Assembly: GCA_002270565.1 (NCBI GenBank)
Contig: NQMI01000266.1
Span: 1 to 18,110, forward strand
Direction: 5' to 3'
Source of the DNA: Stenocarpella maydis
Lineage: Eukaryota; Ascomycota; Sordariomycetes; Diaporthales; Diaporthaceae
Length of the DNA stretch: 18,110 bases
This document shows positions 1 through 8,262 of this stretch, piece by piece. Below the pieces are notes generated by a model that saw only the letters and a list, made by a program, of their open reading frames with translations, was not told where the DNA came from and did no database searches. Made by a program: the position numbers and the translations under genes. How positions within the stretch are numbered: position 1 is the stretch's first letter; every line of letters begins with the position of its first letter.

Positions 1-620
1 TTATATATGCTAGCTGCACTTTTCTGGTTCTACTAGGAGATTGGCGTCCTAGAGTTTTTAGAGAACCTTTTTAATATATTCCTTATAATTATTAAGGTTT
101 TCTGAGAAGATAAGAATGTTGTTTAAGTAGGTAATAATAAAGATATTAAAGTATTTATTTAAGACTTAGTTAATTATTTCCTGAAATGATATAGGTGCAT
201 TAGTTAATCTGAAAGGCATAACCATTATTTTGTAATATCTGTAGTATATCTTAAATGCTATTTTCCATTCTTTTCCTTCTTTCATTTAGATAAGGTTATA
301 TCCATGCTTTAAGTTGAGTGCTATGAACTATTTTGCTCCTCTAAGTTAGTCTTGTAGTTCCTTAATAAGCAGGAGAGGGTATTAGTTTTTAATTATAATA
401 TTATTTAATTATTAGTAGTTTATGTAAAGTTGTAGCTTGCTATTCTTCTTTAGTATAAAGAGGATTGGGTATCCGGCTGGTAATTATAATGGCCTAATAA
501 ATCCCTTCTGGAGGTTTTTATTAAGGTATTCCCTAAGTACTTTAAGTTATTCTTCATTAAGTCTATAGATAGGCTTGAACTGGGGTATTATTCCGGGTTT
601 TAATGGTATTTTATAGTCCT
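1..620 (-). pseudogene. Ty3/Gypsy reverse transcriptase, broken
   Basis: Reverse transcriptase copies element RNA into DNA. On the minus strand from about 490 downward I can read P-A-G-Y-P-I-L-F-I-L-K-K-N-S-K-L, then I-N-Y, then L-N-N-I-I-I-K-N and Y-P-L-L-L-I-K-E-L. These match conserved RT blocks 1 to 3 of Gypsy elements. Farther on come V-M-P-F-R-L-T-N-A-P and F-Q (blocks 4 and 5). The catalytic box is Y-L-N-N at 129-118, where the family has Y-L-D-D. Both aspartates are therefore asparagine, the change expected from G-to-A on the coding strand. Several in-frame stops interrupt the frame. The family assignment is firm; the protein is dead. Confidence 0.85.
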
Positions 621-999
621 ATTGTGTGTATTATAGCAATATAATATTAAGTTATTCCTAGAATACTTTTTTAAATTTATAATAGTCTTCTGATATTTAT
701 GTTAGTCTATTAGTTTTATCTCCTTCTCTTTCTTCTTTTAGGTAAAGGAGGTATTATTGTATTTCCTGTATTATATATTGACTGGTTGTGTTAGAGTGGC
801 GATCTCTTGATTAACTTCAATCCTTCTGTAAGGAGTCTAAGTAGCTCAATCCTTCTCTATTTTCCTAGAGCCCAGCCTTCTGCCTATCCTTAAAGGTATT
901 CGTGGGTCCATTTGAGCGCGTTACCTGTTCGCTATCCTTAGTAATATAACTCCTTCCCTTGCTATTAATTGCAACCTTCTTTTAGGGAACGGCATTATC

Positions 1000-1500
1000 C
1001 TAAAAGATCTAGCCAATAGTCTAATTAATTTAGGGATTGTTCTTCCTTAACCAAAGTATTCCTAAGATTAACTAATGATTTATCATCTTAATAATATTAA
1101 ATAATAGTGATTTTATATAGTTATGAATCCAAACTAAGAGGGGATTAATCTCTATATCTATAACTCTATTACTATAAGATACTTTAGTTCCATCCACTAT
1201 ATTAAGTTTATAAGGTTCCCTTTTCTTATACTATAGTAGGTAATATCTATTTACTATCTTTAGGGAAATAAAATTCCCTTGTGCTCTACTATTAATGAGT
1301 GCTAAGCATTGTATGTGTCCCAGCTCTACCTATATCATTAGGTGGCTGTAGTTGCTCATTATTGCACACAAGTACCTCATAATGTAGTTAGTTGCTGCCT
1401 AAGGCTTTGTAGACAGCCCTTTTAGTTTTTTAACTGTTTATCTGCGGTTAGAACCTCCTTAATACTCTTAAGATTTCGCTTTGTAATATTTTGTGATTCT
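1000..1500 (-). pseudogene. Ty3/Gypsy aspartic protease region, broken
   Basis: On the minus strand a frame near 1085-1000 reads M-I-N-H-stop-L-I-L-G-I-L-W-L-R-K-N-N-P. In Gypsy elements the retropepsin domain ends in a similar L-I-L-G-x-P-W-L...N-P-x-I-D-W motif just upstream of RT, so both position and motif agree. I could not find the catalytic D-S/T-G triad with certainty; it is probably hidden by RIP changes and frameshifts. The limits given are approximate. Confidence 0.6.
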
Positions 1501-2113
1501 TACAGGTTATTAATCAGCTATTGTATGCTGTAATCTTATTTCTTTGTTGTTATAGTTTTAAGTAGTAGCTCCTGCTATCTTAATAGATGCTAGTCTTAAG
1601 CTTTATTAAGTATGTACACCTTGCAAGTTGGTTTATTATAATTTGCTTATTCGTTAGGGTTCCGGAGGCATTCCAAAGGTGTGTGGGAGTCCAGCTTCAT
1701 TAGGGCGCATCCCGTCTTATTATATTTTTAGTATAAGTGCTAATTCTTGAAATCATTATGCTTATATATGTATTTAACATCCTTGCCTAGATATCATTAG
1801 GGAAACCAGCTATACTTAGTTTCCTCCCTTATATATTCCTTATATTTATTATAAGTATAGGATACCTAAGAGATATCTTTATGTTTCTTATGTAATAGAC
1901 ACGCGTATCCCGCATCTCCTGGTCTCCTATAATCCTGAGTAGGTTGTCTTATAGTTTCTTCAAAAGGTCTCCCTGCAATTATAACTGCTATAATATTAGT
2001 TCTTGGGGCTAAAAGGGGTGCTTATTTTAGGTAGTCTTGCGGTTCCTTCCACTAGGTTTATAGCGCAAGTAGAGCCTAAGGTGTTAAACGGAACCGCTCA
2101 GCAGGGCGTTGGC

Positions 2114-2186
2114 ACTTCCTGCAAGGAGTTACCCTAGACTTCTTGTAAGGAGTTACCCTAGACTTTCTAGCAAGGAGTTACCCTAG
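2114..2186. repeat. Three tandem copies of a 24-25 bp motif
   Basis: Units start at 2114, 2138 and 2162. Each holds the core AAGGAGTTACCCTAGACTT after a variable ACTTCCTGC-type lead. The second copy differs from the first mainly by C-to-T (CCTGCAAGG to CTTGTAAGG). Located in the upstream part of the LTR-like island. Confidence 0.9.
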
Positions 2187-2521
2187 ACTTGCGAGTCAGG
2201 CGATTTTCGCTAAGTACGCCCAGTGCGTGCGCGACGCAAGATGAGTTTGGTGGCCGTGAGTCGATTATTTTGGCCTGCATTTGCACCTTAATTCAGACCT
2301 CTGCATTACCCTTATTTCTTACCCAAAAAGTATATAACTTGATGCATTAGATAGCTTGATTTCTGAAGTTTGTATGTACTTAATTTGGGCATTGCCAGGG
2401 CTATGGTTGGCTGGTGGCTTGGAACCAAAGATGGTGTGTTGGAAGGGCGAATTCTCCGGCATTTGCAAATTTGCACCAGAGCCTACCGCAGCGTGCCCAG
2501 GGGTGAGACGAGGTCGGAGGG

Positions 2522-2529
2522 TATATAAG
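2522..2529 (+). promoter_or_regulatory. TATA box of LTR-like island
   Basis: TATATAAG flanked by GC-rich sequence. It lies about 106 bp before the putative 3' end of the island, which is where a plus-strand LTR promoter would be expected. Inferred from sequence only. Confidence 0.45.
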
Positions 2530-2649
2530 GAGGGCTTACAGAAGCCCAACTTAATTCAATACAAAGTTGTCCAGACCACTGTCAATTGTCCGAATTCGCC
2601 TCAGGGCACCACACTGCGACCCTGCCGAAACACACGCTGAACTGAATGC

Positions 2650-4184
2650 TATTTTATAGCACATATTCATCAGATAAGGGATAGGCTTTTCTTCTATCCT
2701 GGGGTCAATCTGTAGGAGCTCCTCCCTATTTCCTACCGCTAGGGTTCTTCCCTACTTTCCTAAAGCATTCTTAGGAAACCATCCGGTGGCCTCCTTATCG
2801 CTACAGTGAGTAGCATAGCTATTATTAAAGTAAGTTATCCAACTAAATGATATATATGCCTTTCTAGGGTTCTAGGGATTCTTTATTGGTGGGATAGGCT
2901 ACTATTATGCCTTATCTTTCTAGTATTTTTCACATTAGGATTTAGTATATTAAGAGAAGTATAAATTATTATAAAGGTTTTCCTTATTAGGGTTATAGAA
3001 GTTATATCCTTTATCTGGGTCTTAATCTAAGTATACCTAATACTAGTTATATACCATTATTCCACAAATACAGTATTTATTTACAAGTTTCCATTACGGT
3101 TTAGACCTAAGTAGCCCTCGTGCATTACAAGTAGTTATACTAGCTTAGCGGATAGCTTCATTAGCTTATCGGGTTCCTTCAGGTACTAACTTCCAATCCT
3201 TATTTTTCTTTAAAGCCCAGCATTCTAAAGCAAAATATTCTATCTTATTATAGTTATAATATTTAACGTTTTTCTTATTCTTGCATTAGGCAATATCCAG
3301 TTCTATAGGTCCTGTATGCTATCCCCACTAGGTACTCAGCTTCTAATACTTCTTTCTCATATTAGATTTATACTTATAGAACGTGATTCATTCAGAAATT
3401 CATCCTTCTTTTCCAAGCATCATTTATAAAGTCTATTATTAATCTAGATAGCTATTTCCACATAGCATAAAAAATCATTAGGTTAGTTTATAACTTTACT
3501 AAGTTCATTCTTTACTTCATCTTTTAATCTACAGTAGAATATAAATTTCTTTATATTATTAGTATAGTTAATTTTAGCACAGATTCACCAGAATTCTACC
3601 ATATAGTTAATTACTAAACCACACTATTTATAATTCGCTAGGTCCCTTTCTGCCTGCCATTCTTCATTTAGGTCCTAAAACAGGGACCTAAGGGCATCCT
3701 TATAGCCTTTATAGCTACTAAAAATCTGCTATATTTTAAGCTTGCAGGCTTTAAATAACTCCATATTAACAAAATCAGTTAAATAGGGTTCAAACTAAGC
3801 TAAAGCTTATCCTTTAAGGAAAGAGGATACATATATAACCCTTTTTCCGCTAGGCTGCATATCTAACCTATAGAAGCGCTAGTAAGCCCTAACCTACATC
3901 AGGTATACCTAAAGTTATCCAGTAGTTCCATCATAAGGGGCTGGAATATTAAGCTTAATATGCTCCTTTATTTGGATTAGGGTATTAATAATGTTGGCTC
4001 CAGCTCAAAGAGTAGTAATCTCCTATTAAAGCTATTCAACTTCCGCATTATGCTAAGCTTAACCTTCCATAAGGAGGCGCAACTACCCAACCTCATTAGC
4101 TAGTTCCTGGACACAATAGTCTATAGCCTTATTATTAGCAAGTTCATCTAGTTCATAGAGGAGGTTGCAGGTAGGGGTAGTCAT
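2650..4184 (-). pseudogene. Ty3/Gypsy gag, broken
   Basis: Gag forms the virus-like particle of the retrotransposon. The minus-strand frame opens with M-T-T-P-T-C-N-L-L-Y-E-L-D-E-L-A at 4184. It continues as a coiled, charged stretch (N-A-E-V-E) and then a capsid-like core with L-P-A-P-Y-D-G-T, A-Y-Y-R-R-F, F-L-K-G, F-E-P-Y-L-T-D-F-V-N and I-F-S-S-Y-K-G-Y-K-D-A-L. These resemble the Retrotrans_gag domain of fungal Gypsy elements. The tail has H-C-S-D-K-E-A-T-G-W-F-P-K, a motif I associate with Gag tails of that group. Many in-frame TAA, TAG and TGA codons break it, most explicable as C-to-T of Gln and Arg codons. The ATG is chosen because homology-like sequence begins there. Confidence 0.75.
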
Positions 4185-4493
4185 TCTAGAGTCTAACATC
4201 ATAAAGGGTTTCACATATAATATTACTCAAAGTCCATATAATAACATATGAGCAAGAGTTATTAAAATGTAATAATTAAAGGGGTTTCTAAGTATCCTAA
4301 ATCTAAGAGATTAAGGGTTTATATTCAGAATACATTATTAGGCAGTTGTTAAGCAATATTGTTAACTAATAATAATTACTAGCTATAAGGCTATCTAATG
4401 CTGGGATTGAATACTTAGATTAATAACTAAAGAGTCTGTTCTATAAAAGCTATCTACTAGGGTGATAACTATATAGTTATATATTCCGACTCT

Positions 4494-4760
4494 TCAGTAG
4501 GATATCCAGACTCGCTGGTTATCCTTGCTATCCTTAGTGGTAGTATCAAGTCGGGCTTTAGTATCGGATAACTGGGCTAGCCAGCTATCCAAGCTATCCA
4601 TGAGCCATGGGTAGGTTCCCGACCCTAACCCTGGAGCATGCGGGCTCCGTGTACAAGTAACTGCGGGGTCGCGCCGTTGCATACGTTTTCGCCGTCCGGG
4701 GCCTGCAACCTGGGCCCCCGGGGTGCCATCGCTGTTGGCTCATAACACAGTGGCAAGCTA
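4494..4760 (-). other. GC-rich leader of the Gypsy element
   Basis: This part escaped the AT shift seen on both sides. It contains GGGCCCCCGGGG-type sequence, and on the minus strand a 62-codon open frame (4682-4494). The place matches the leader between 5' LTR and gag. The minus strand reads TTATGAGCCAACAGCG near 4750, which could be close to a primer-binding site, but I could not match it to a tRNA. The small frame is not a recognised protein. Confidence 0.4.
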
Positions 4761-4887
4761 ACTATTATAACTGGAATACTAATATTACTACTGCAAATCA
4801 TTATTAACTAGTACTTTCCAACCCTCCTACCTTCCTCAAACTTTTTCAGGGTGGATATAACACCTATAAGGACCTTAAGGCTAATTT

Positions 4888-4890
4888 NNN
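4888..4890. other. Assembly gap or ambiguous bases (NNN)
   Basis: Three N characters at the exact point where AT-rich transposon sequence turns into GC-balanced sequence. The two sides may not be contiguous in the genome. Confidence 0.95.
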
Positions 4891-5214
4891 GAAATGGGGG
4901 TCCACGATGTTAAAAGCCTTCGATGGACGGGTCAAGGCGATCCTCTTGGTCCAGTACAGCATCCGTGTCGATACCGTCGGGAAAAAACACAGATTCGAAT
5001 TCTCACAGACCGTATTCTTATGCCTGAGAAACCGTCTCAGCAGCAGGGACCGGTTCGTGGGATTCAAGACTCCCTGAGTCATCGTCATCATTCTCGTGGA
5101 GTTCGAATTCAAATTCATCGTCATCAAAACCAGGGGCCAGGTCCTTGAGATCTTCCTCATCGTCCAGATATTCATCGAACGAGCCAAGCTTCAAGTTTTC
5201 TTAGGGGGTGCCAT
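4891..5214 (-). pseudogene. Acidic protein N-terminal fragment, frameshifted
   Basis: The minus-strand ATG at 5214-5212 starts M-A-P-P-K-K-T and meets TGA after seven codons. Shifting by one base gives a strikingly acidic frame: L-K-L-G-S-F-D-E-Y-L-D-D-E-E-D-L, later F-D-D-D-E-F-E-F-E, then N-D-D-D-D-S-G. That frame stops at TAA 5020-5018. It goes on in register as E-F-E-S-V-F-F-P-D-G-I-D-T-D-A-V-L-D-Q-E-D, with further TGA and TAA codons, up to the N gap. Each stop is one C-to-T step from Gln or Arg. I see no domain I can name. The acidic run could be a disordered N-terminus of a nuclear or transposon protein. The rest of the gene is lost beyond the gap. An antisense frame of 84 codons is the mirror of this one. 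Confidence 0.45.
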
Positions 5215-6523
5215 TCCCCAGCCGTCCGCCTTAAAGTGCACAGCTGAGTGCACTCAATAGATGCATAGCGTGCCCGAAGTCTTCTCGTATCTTGGAGGAA
5301 CCTCGCTTTTGTGATGAGCGTCGCATAAGTAAGAGGCTTGTGCCGTGTCCGCGAGTGATGGCTGAATGGGCGTGGCATGGGGAATGATGAATCTTATATG
5401 ACCCGATTCTGGTCAAGGGGTTGGATTTCAGCTTATGAATTTTGGCCAAGGCGAATGTTGACCAGTTATGGAACGAACAGGCCGGCAGGCAAAATCGAAG
5501 ATGATCTTGGTGACAGCGAATTTTGTTTTGAGACACTCACGTCTCACTTTAGGCCTTTCTTTCAAGATTCAGGTGGAGATATCAAGGGAGCCGCAAGTAG
5601 AATTTTATAGTATCTACCCAGGCCCTTCTCCTTGCTGAGGGCGTGACGGGAGCCTGTAGATAGGATGCAGAGGGGTGGGCTTAGCACGGCGGGAGTACTA
5701 AGTAGGGGACACAGAAGAATATGGTAAAGCTCTACCATGAATTCCGCGGGCGCTTCCCGCGCCAGCATGGCACGTAGAATGCCATTGCGACGGCGTACTG
5801 ATAGCCTGAGGATCAAGCTCTAGAATCAGTTGGATGTGAACTTTACTTGTCTTTGTTCTTTAATTGCCACAAAGATATTTGAGATAGACCTTCTCATTGT
5901 GGCGTGCTATGGCAGGAAGCGCAGAGGAGCGGGGCATGGCTTTGGAAAGCGCGTCATGTGTACAGCTGGTGCGCTAAATTCTCGCCAGTTTGCTGTGGAA
6001 ACTTGAGCAGAGGTTTTTCTGGCTTAATATCATCCATTGGTGCAGTCAATTCCCCAGTAGGATGTCGTGGAGGACTCTCGGGATAGTGTCCTGGGGAAAC
6101 CATAGACCCGGTCTTGGATCTCCAGCATCCATAGGCCATCTCCAGGGCTCACGGTCCACCAGCCTTGGTTCCAGGGCGAGTTAGAACAGACGGCTGCATG
6201 AAATTATGAGCATGGTGATCTATCTGTGTACCGGGCTATGACTGGTGATGTAGGCAGGCAAAAAAAGCACGACTATCGCTAGGCACGAGTTGGCGGTGTG
6301 AATGTGTTGCTCGATACGTTACTGTACGGCTCTGTCATTGTTGGTTAGGCTGTAACGTACGTACGTTGATCGTAAGCAATTGGATTGTTCGATTGTAACT
6401 AGTTATTATAGCTTAGAGTTGGGGCTCGGGGCCCACTACTTGAAGAACCACCCCCTCCGTGGGTCGTGGTTGCCAAACAGTCATCATCGCCTTGGCAGTC
6501 TAAAGTAGAGTAAGTCTAAGTAC
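5215..6523. other. No supported gene; possible coding relic on minus strand
   Basis: Composition is near balanced and no long open frame exists. On the minus strand, a frame from about 6180 to 5730 has only three stops (GGAAT-TGA, ATT-TAG, AAT-TAA). It reads as plausible protein in places (K-V-Y-L-K-Y-L-C-G, then H-I-Q-L-I-L-E-L-D-P-Q-A). A competing frame reads M-D-D-I-K-P-E-K-P-L-L-K-F over part of it, so I cannot choose between them. A 6-bp-stem hairpin (AGTGCA...TGCACT) lies at 5235-5254 and an alternating ACGTACGT run near 6356-6366. Nothing else was seen. Confidence 0.3.
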
Positions 6524-8027
6524 TCAAGAAATAAGGCGACTGGAGTGCTGTTGAAATCTGCCTAGCATCCACGGAAACTGCACCTCAGTGAGAATGGGGC
6601 AGAAGTAATGCCCCTCAACGGGAACCTTTGTCCCACACCCAGACGCTGAGGCGGCAGGTGTCGAGATGCTAGTTCCCCTCCACTCACTACCGGAGGAGAT
6701 AGACGATGCGGACAGCTTGTTCTTCTCTTACCACAGGAAGTCCTTGACACCTGGGACGTTCATCACTTCCGGACCCCACTCGGGAAACAGGCAGATAGCT
6801 TCGGGCGGTGAGGTATCCTTTCACAGCCAGTGCTGGGCTTGAAGTTTGCACCATTCGAGGATCAGACCAACTTGCCGAGGATATGCTTCTTCACCCTTCT
6901 CATTATTAAGCTGGAAGGGAAGGCTCTGCCCTCGGCTATAAGCATCAGCCTTGAAGTTCGTCGGCACAGCTGGCAGAATTTCCTGGTCTTGGGCTCGGAG
7001 GCTCTTGGCGCCACCAACTCCAACGAGTCTGTATTCGCATACGTGGATCGGTTCAGGATTCGGTGGCACGCTGTTGGTGTTTGGTGCTGCCCTTTGGAGA
7101 AGTACTCGCAGATCTGTCACTGAACAGGCGCTGGCTTAGTATCAATACTCGAGGCTCAGGGCTCGCTCTTCCCTTCAAGCAGTGAGGGACGCCATTGCTT
7201 AAGTAGTCTGTCATCCTGGTCACTCCACAGCCTACTCCATAAAGCTTTTGAGGGCTGCGGTGACGTCTGGTGCCTCCATGGACTCCGAAAAGGCCCAATA
7301 TCCGTTGGCACGAACAATTTCCACACCATAAATGCTCATGATGACAAAGACCTCTTTGGGGGGGCGTGATGGGTAGATTTAGGGTCAGGTCTGTGGCAAT
7401 TAAGGGGCAGTACTTGATGTTGCCGGGCCAGGCTGCTCAGCTTGCCCCCTCCCCTCCCCCAACCATCGCGGTCATTAGCACACTAACGTTTCTATTTTGA
7501 GGGATCCTCCGATCCTAGGTCAGACGGTTGCTGAGGTTCCCGACCCTCATTGGGCCAGGGATCTGTGTTCCAAGACTCGTAGGTTGTGATCGCAGGTGTT
7601 CCCATTTCTCTCCGAATGGCACGCACTGGTGGTCTCGATCCGAGGGAGCAGAAGCGACAAGTGATGCATCCACGTGGTCGAGAGTCTTTATGATATTCGG
7701 TAAAACCTTCCTCAACCCATCATAAATTGGCTCGCCGGACCTTAATATCGTGCTTCTCAGAGGGGGGGTGCCCTCGCTGCTGACGCCTGTACACTTCGGC
7801 CTCGATAGAGGCGAGCACACATAGTATCTTGTTGTGCTCCTTTTGAATGTAAACTCCGTGCCGGCGGTAGAAGGTGACTGCAGGCTGGAGTTTTAGCTTC
7901 TCTGAGGGTCCGGTTGTTTTCCGTATTTCCTAAATACCGAAACCGGTAGTCAGAGCTGTTTTTGCCTCATTCCAGAAAAGAGGGCGCCTCGGAGAAATAA
8001 CCCAGTTTGGTGCACATGTCGAGCCTT

Positions 8028-8040
8028 GGGGGGGGGGGGG
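8028..8040. repeat. 13-bp G homopolymer
   Basis: Thirteen consecutive G on the plus strand (C13 on the strand of the decayed gene, where it would encode proline). Long for nuclear coding DNA and liable to slip. Confidence 0.95.
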
Positions 8041-8234
8041 CGGAGGCCAGCGGTGGCGTCTGTATGTTGACAAACATGTTCATCCGTGTATGGCTTGAGA
8101 AACAAGAAATCACGAGAAGTGTGCGCTCGCCTTGTCGCCTGGTTGAGGCTTGAAAAGTGTGACCCTCTGATCAAGTGTTCTGAGAGGACTGAGGAAGGCT
8201 CTGAGCGAGTGTGGCAGGATAAATGATTAGCACA

Positions 8235-8253
8235 CCCCCCCCCCAAGGGGGGG
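8235..8253. repeat. C10-AA-G7 fold-back tract
   Basis: Ten C, two A, then seven G: a self-complementary homopolymer fold-back with a minimal loop. It lies over the presumed N-terminus of the decayed minus-strand gene. Confidence 0.9.
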
Positions 8254-8262
8254 CGCCGACAT

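Larger units (their letters stand above)
1..2081 (-). mobile_element. RIP-degraded Ty3/Gypsy retrotransposon, pol portion
   Basis: AT-rich DNA with stop codons in every frame. Read on the minus strand it keeps the order of a Ty3/Gypsy polyprotein. A nucleocapsid-like Cys/His stretch lies at about 1740-1620 (C-A-L-M-K then H-T-P-L-E-C). A protease C-terminal motif L-I-L-G-x-x-W-L followed by N-P lies at about 1072-1022, and reverse transcriptase fills about 620-1. The nonsense codons are the kind that C-to-T change makes from CAA, CAG and CGA, which fits RIP. The element leaves the window on the left, so RNase H, integrase and the 3' LTR are not visible. The N-terminal gag and 5' LTR should lie to the right, but the homology stops near 2081 at a GC-balanced island. 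No intact product is possible. Confidence 0.85.
2082..2635 (+). mobile_element. LTR-like GC-balanced island, possible solo LTR
   Basis: This stretch sits between two AT-rich Gypsy relics but shows little sign of RIP. It begins TGTTAAACGG and ends CGAAACACA, so it is bounded by TG...CA, as LTRs are. It has a plus-strand TATA box near 2522 and about 100 bp of downstream sequence resembling an R-U5 part. A triplicated motif lies upstream, where enhancer-like repeats often lie in LTRs. The longest plus-strand frame (94 codons from 2356) runs through the TATA box and matches no family I know, so I do not call it a gene. No clean target-site duplication is seen: TAAGG on the left, CGCTG or CACGC on the right. 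It could be a solo LTR, the 5' LTR of the left element, or a fragment of a younger element. Confidence 0.45.
2636..4887 (-). mobile_element. RIP-degraded Ty3/Gypsy element, leader and gag portion
   Basis: A second AT-rich minus-strand retrotransposon block. From right to left it has a GC-rich untranslated leader (about 4760-4500), a gag start at 4184, a Retrotrans_gag-like core (about 3950-3300) and a gag C-terminal tail ending near 2650. Pol does not follow: homology stops at the GC-balanced island. The pol relic beyond the island may belong to this copy or to another family, and I could not decide which. 4761-4887 is AT-rich without recognisable coding content and may be part of the 5' LTR. 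Confidence 0.75.
6524..8262 (-). pseudogene. Decayed unknown gene, about 570 codons
   Basis: I read one minus-strand gene broken by nonsense codons and one frameshift. It starts M-S-A-P-P at 8262. The first register (8262 to about 7365) has seven stops but long open stretches, including A-P-N-W-V-I-S-P-R-R-P-L-F-W-N-E-A and T-F-Y-R-R-H-G-V-Y-I-Q-K-E-H-N-K-I-L. A 13-C tract encodes a Pro run and keeps the frame. A 7-C tract near 7358-7364 shifts the register. The second register then reads E-V-F-V-I-M-S-I-Y-G-V-E-I-V, G-Y-W-A-F-S-E-S-M-E-A-P-D-V, an open stretch of over 100 codons with N-E-K-G-E-E-A-Y-P-R-Q, and a late G-H-Y-F-C-P...G-R-F-Q-Q-H that may be half of a C2H2 finger. It stops at 6526-6524. 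I do not recognise the family. Sixteen stops in about 570 codons is not far below chance, so the case rests on protein-like composition and uneven stop spacing. Confidence 0.4.

Noticed and set aside
2356..2640. 94-codon plus-strand frame and its 76-codon minus-strand mirror (2549-2319)
   Set aside because: It runs over a TATA box and the putative LTR end, shows no domain and has no conserved start. More likely noncoding LTR sequence.
4610..4640. Telomere-like CCCTAA/CCCTGG sequence
   Set aside because: Only one CCCTAACCC is present, not a tandem array.
5231..5536. 101-codon minus-strand frame and neighbouring short frames between 5215 and 5816
   Set aside because: They overlap one another in different registers and strands with no motif. 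None can be favoured.
6830..7123. 97-codon plus-strand frame
   Set aside because: Mirror of the minus-strand open stretch of the decayed gene, whose composition is more protein-like and which extends in register on both sides.
7515..7820. 101-codon minus-strand frame in a third register
   Set aside because: Longer than the register I chose over this part, but it does not connect with the protein-like stretches on either side. I kept the register that continues across 7932-7494. This choice is uncertain.
8231..8260. Possible CRISPR-like or attachment-site palindrome
   Set aside because: It is a single homopolymer fold-back (C10-AA-G7) with no repeat-spacer structure.
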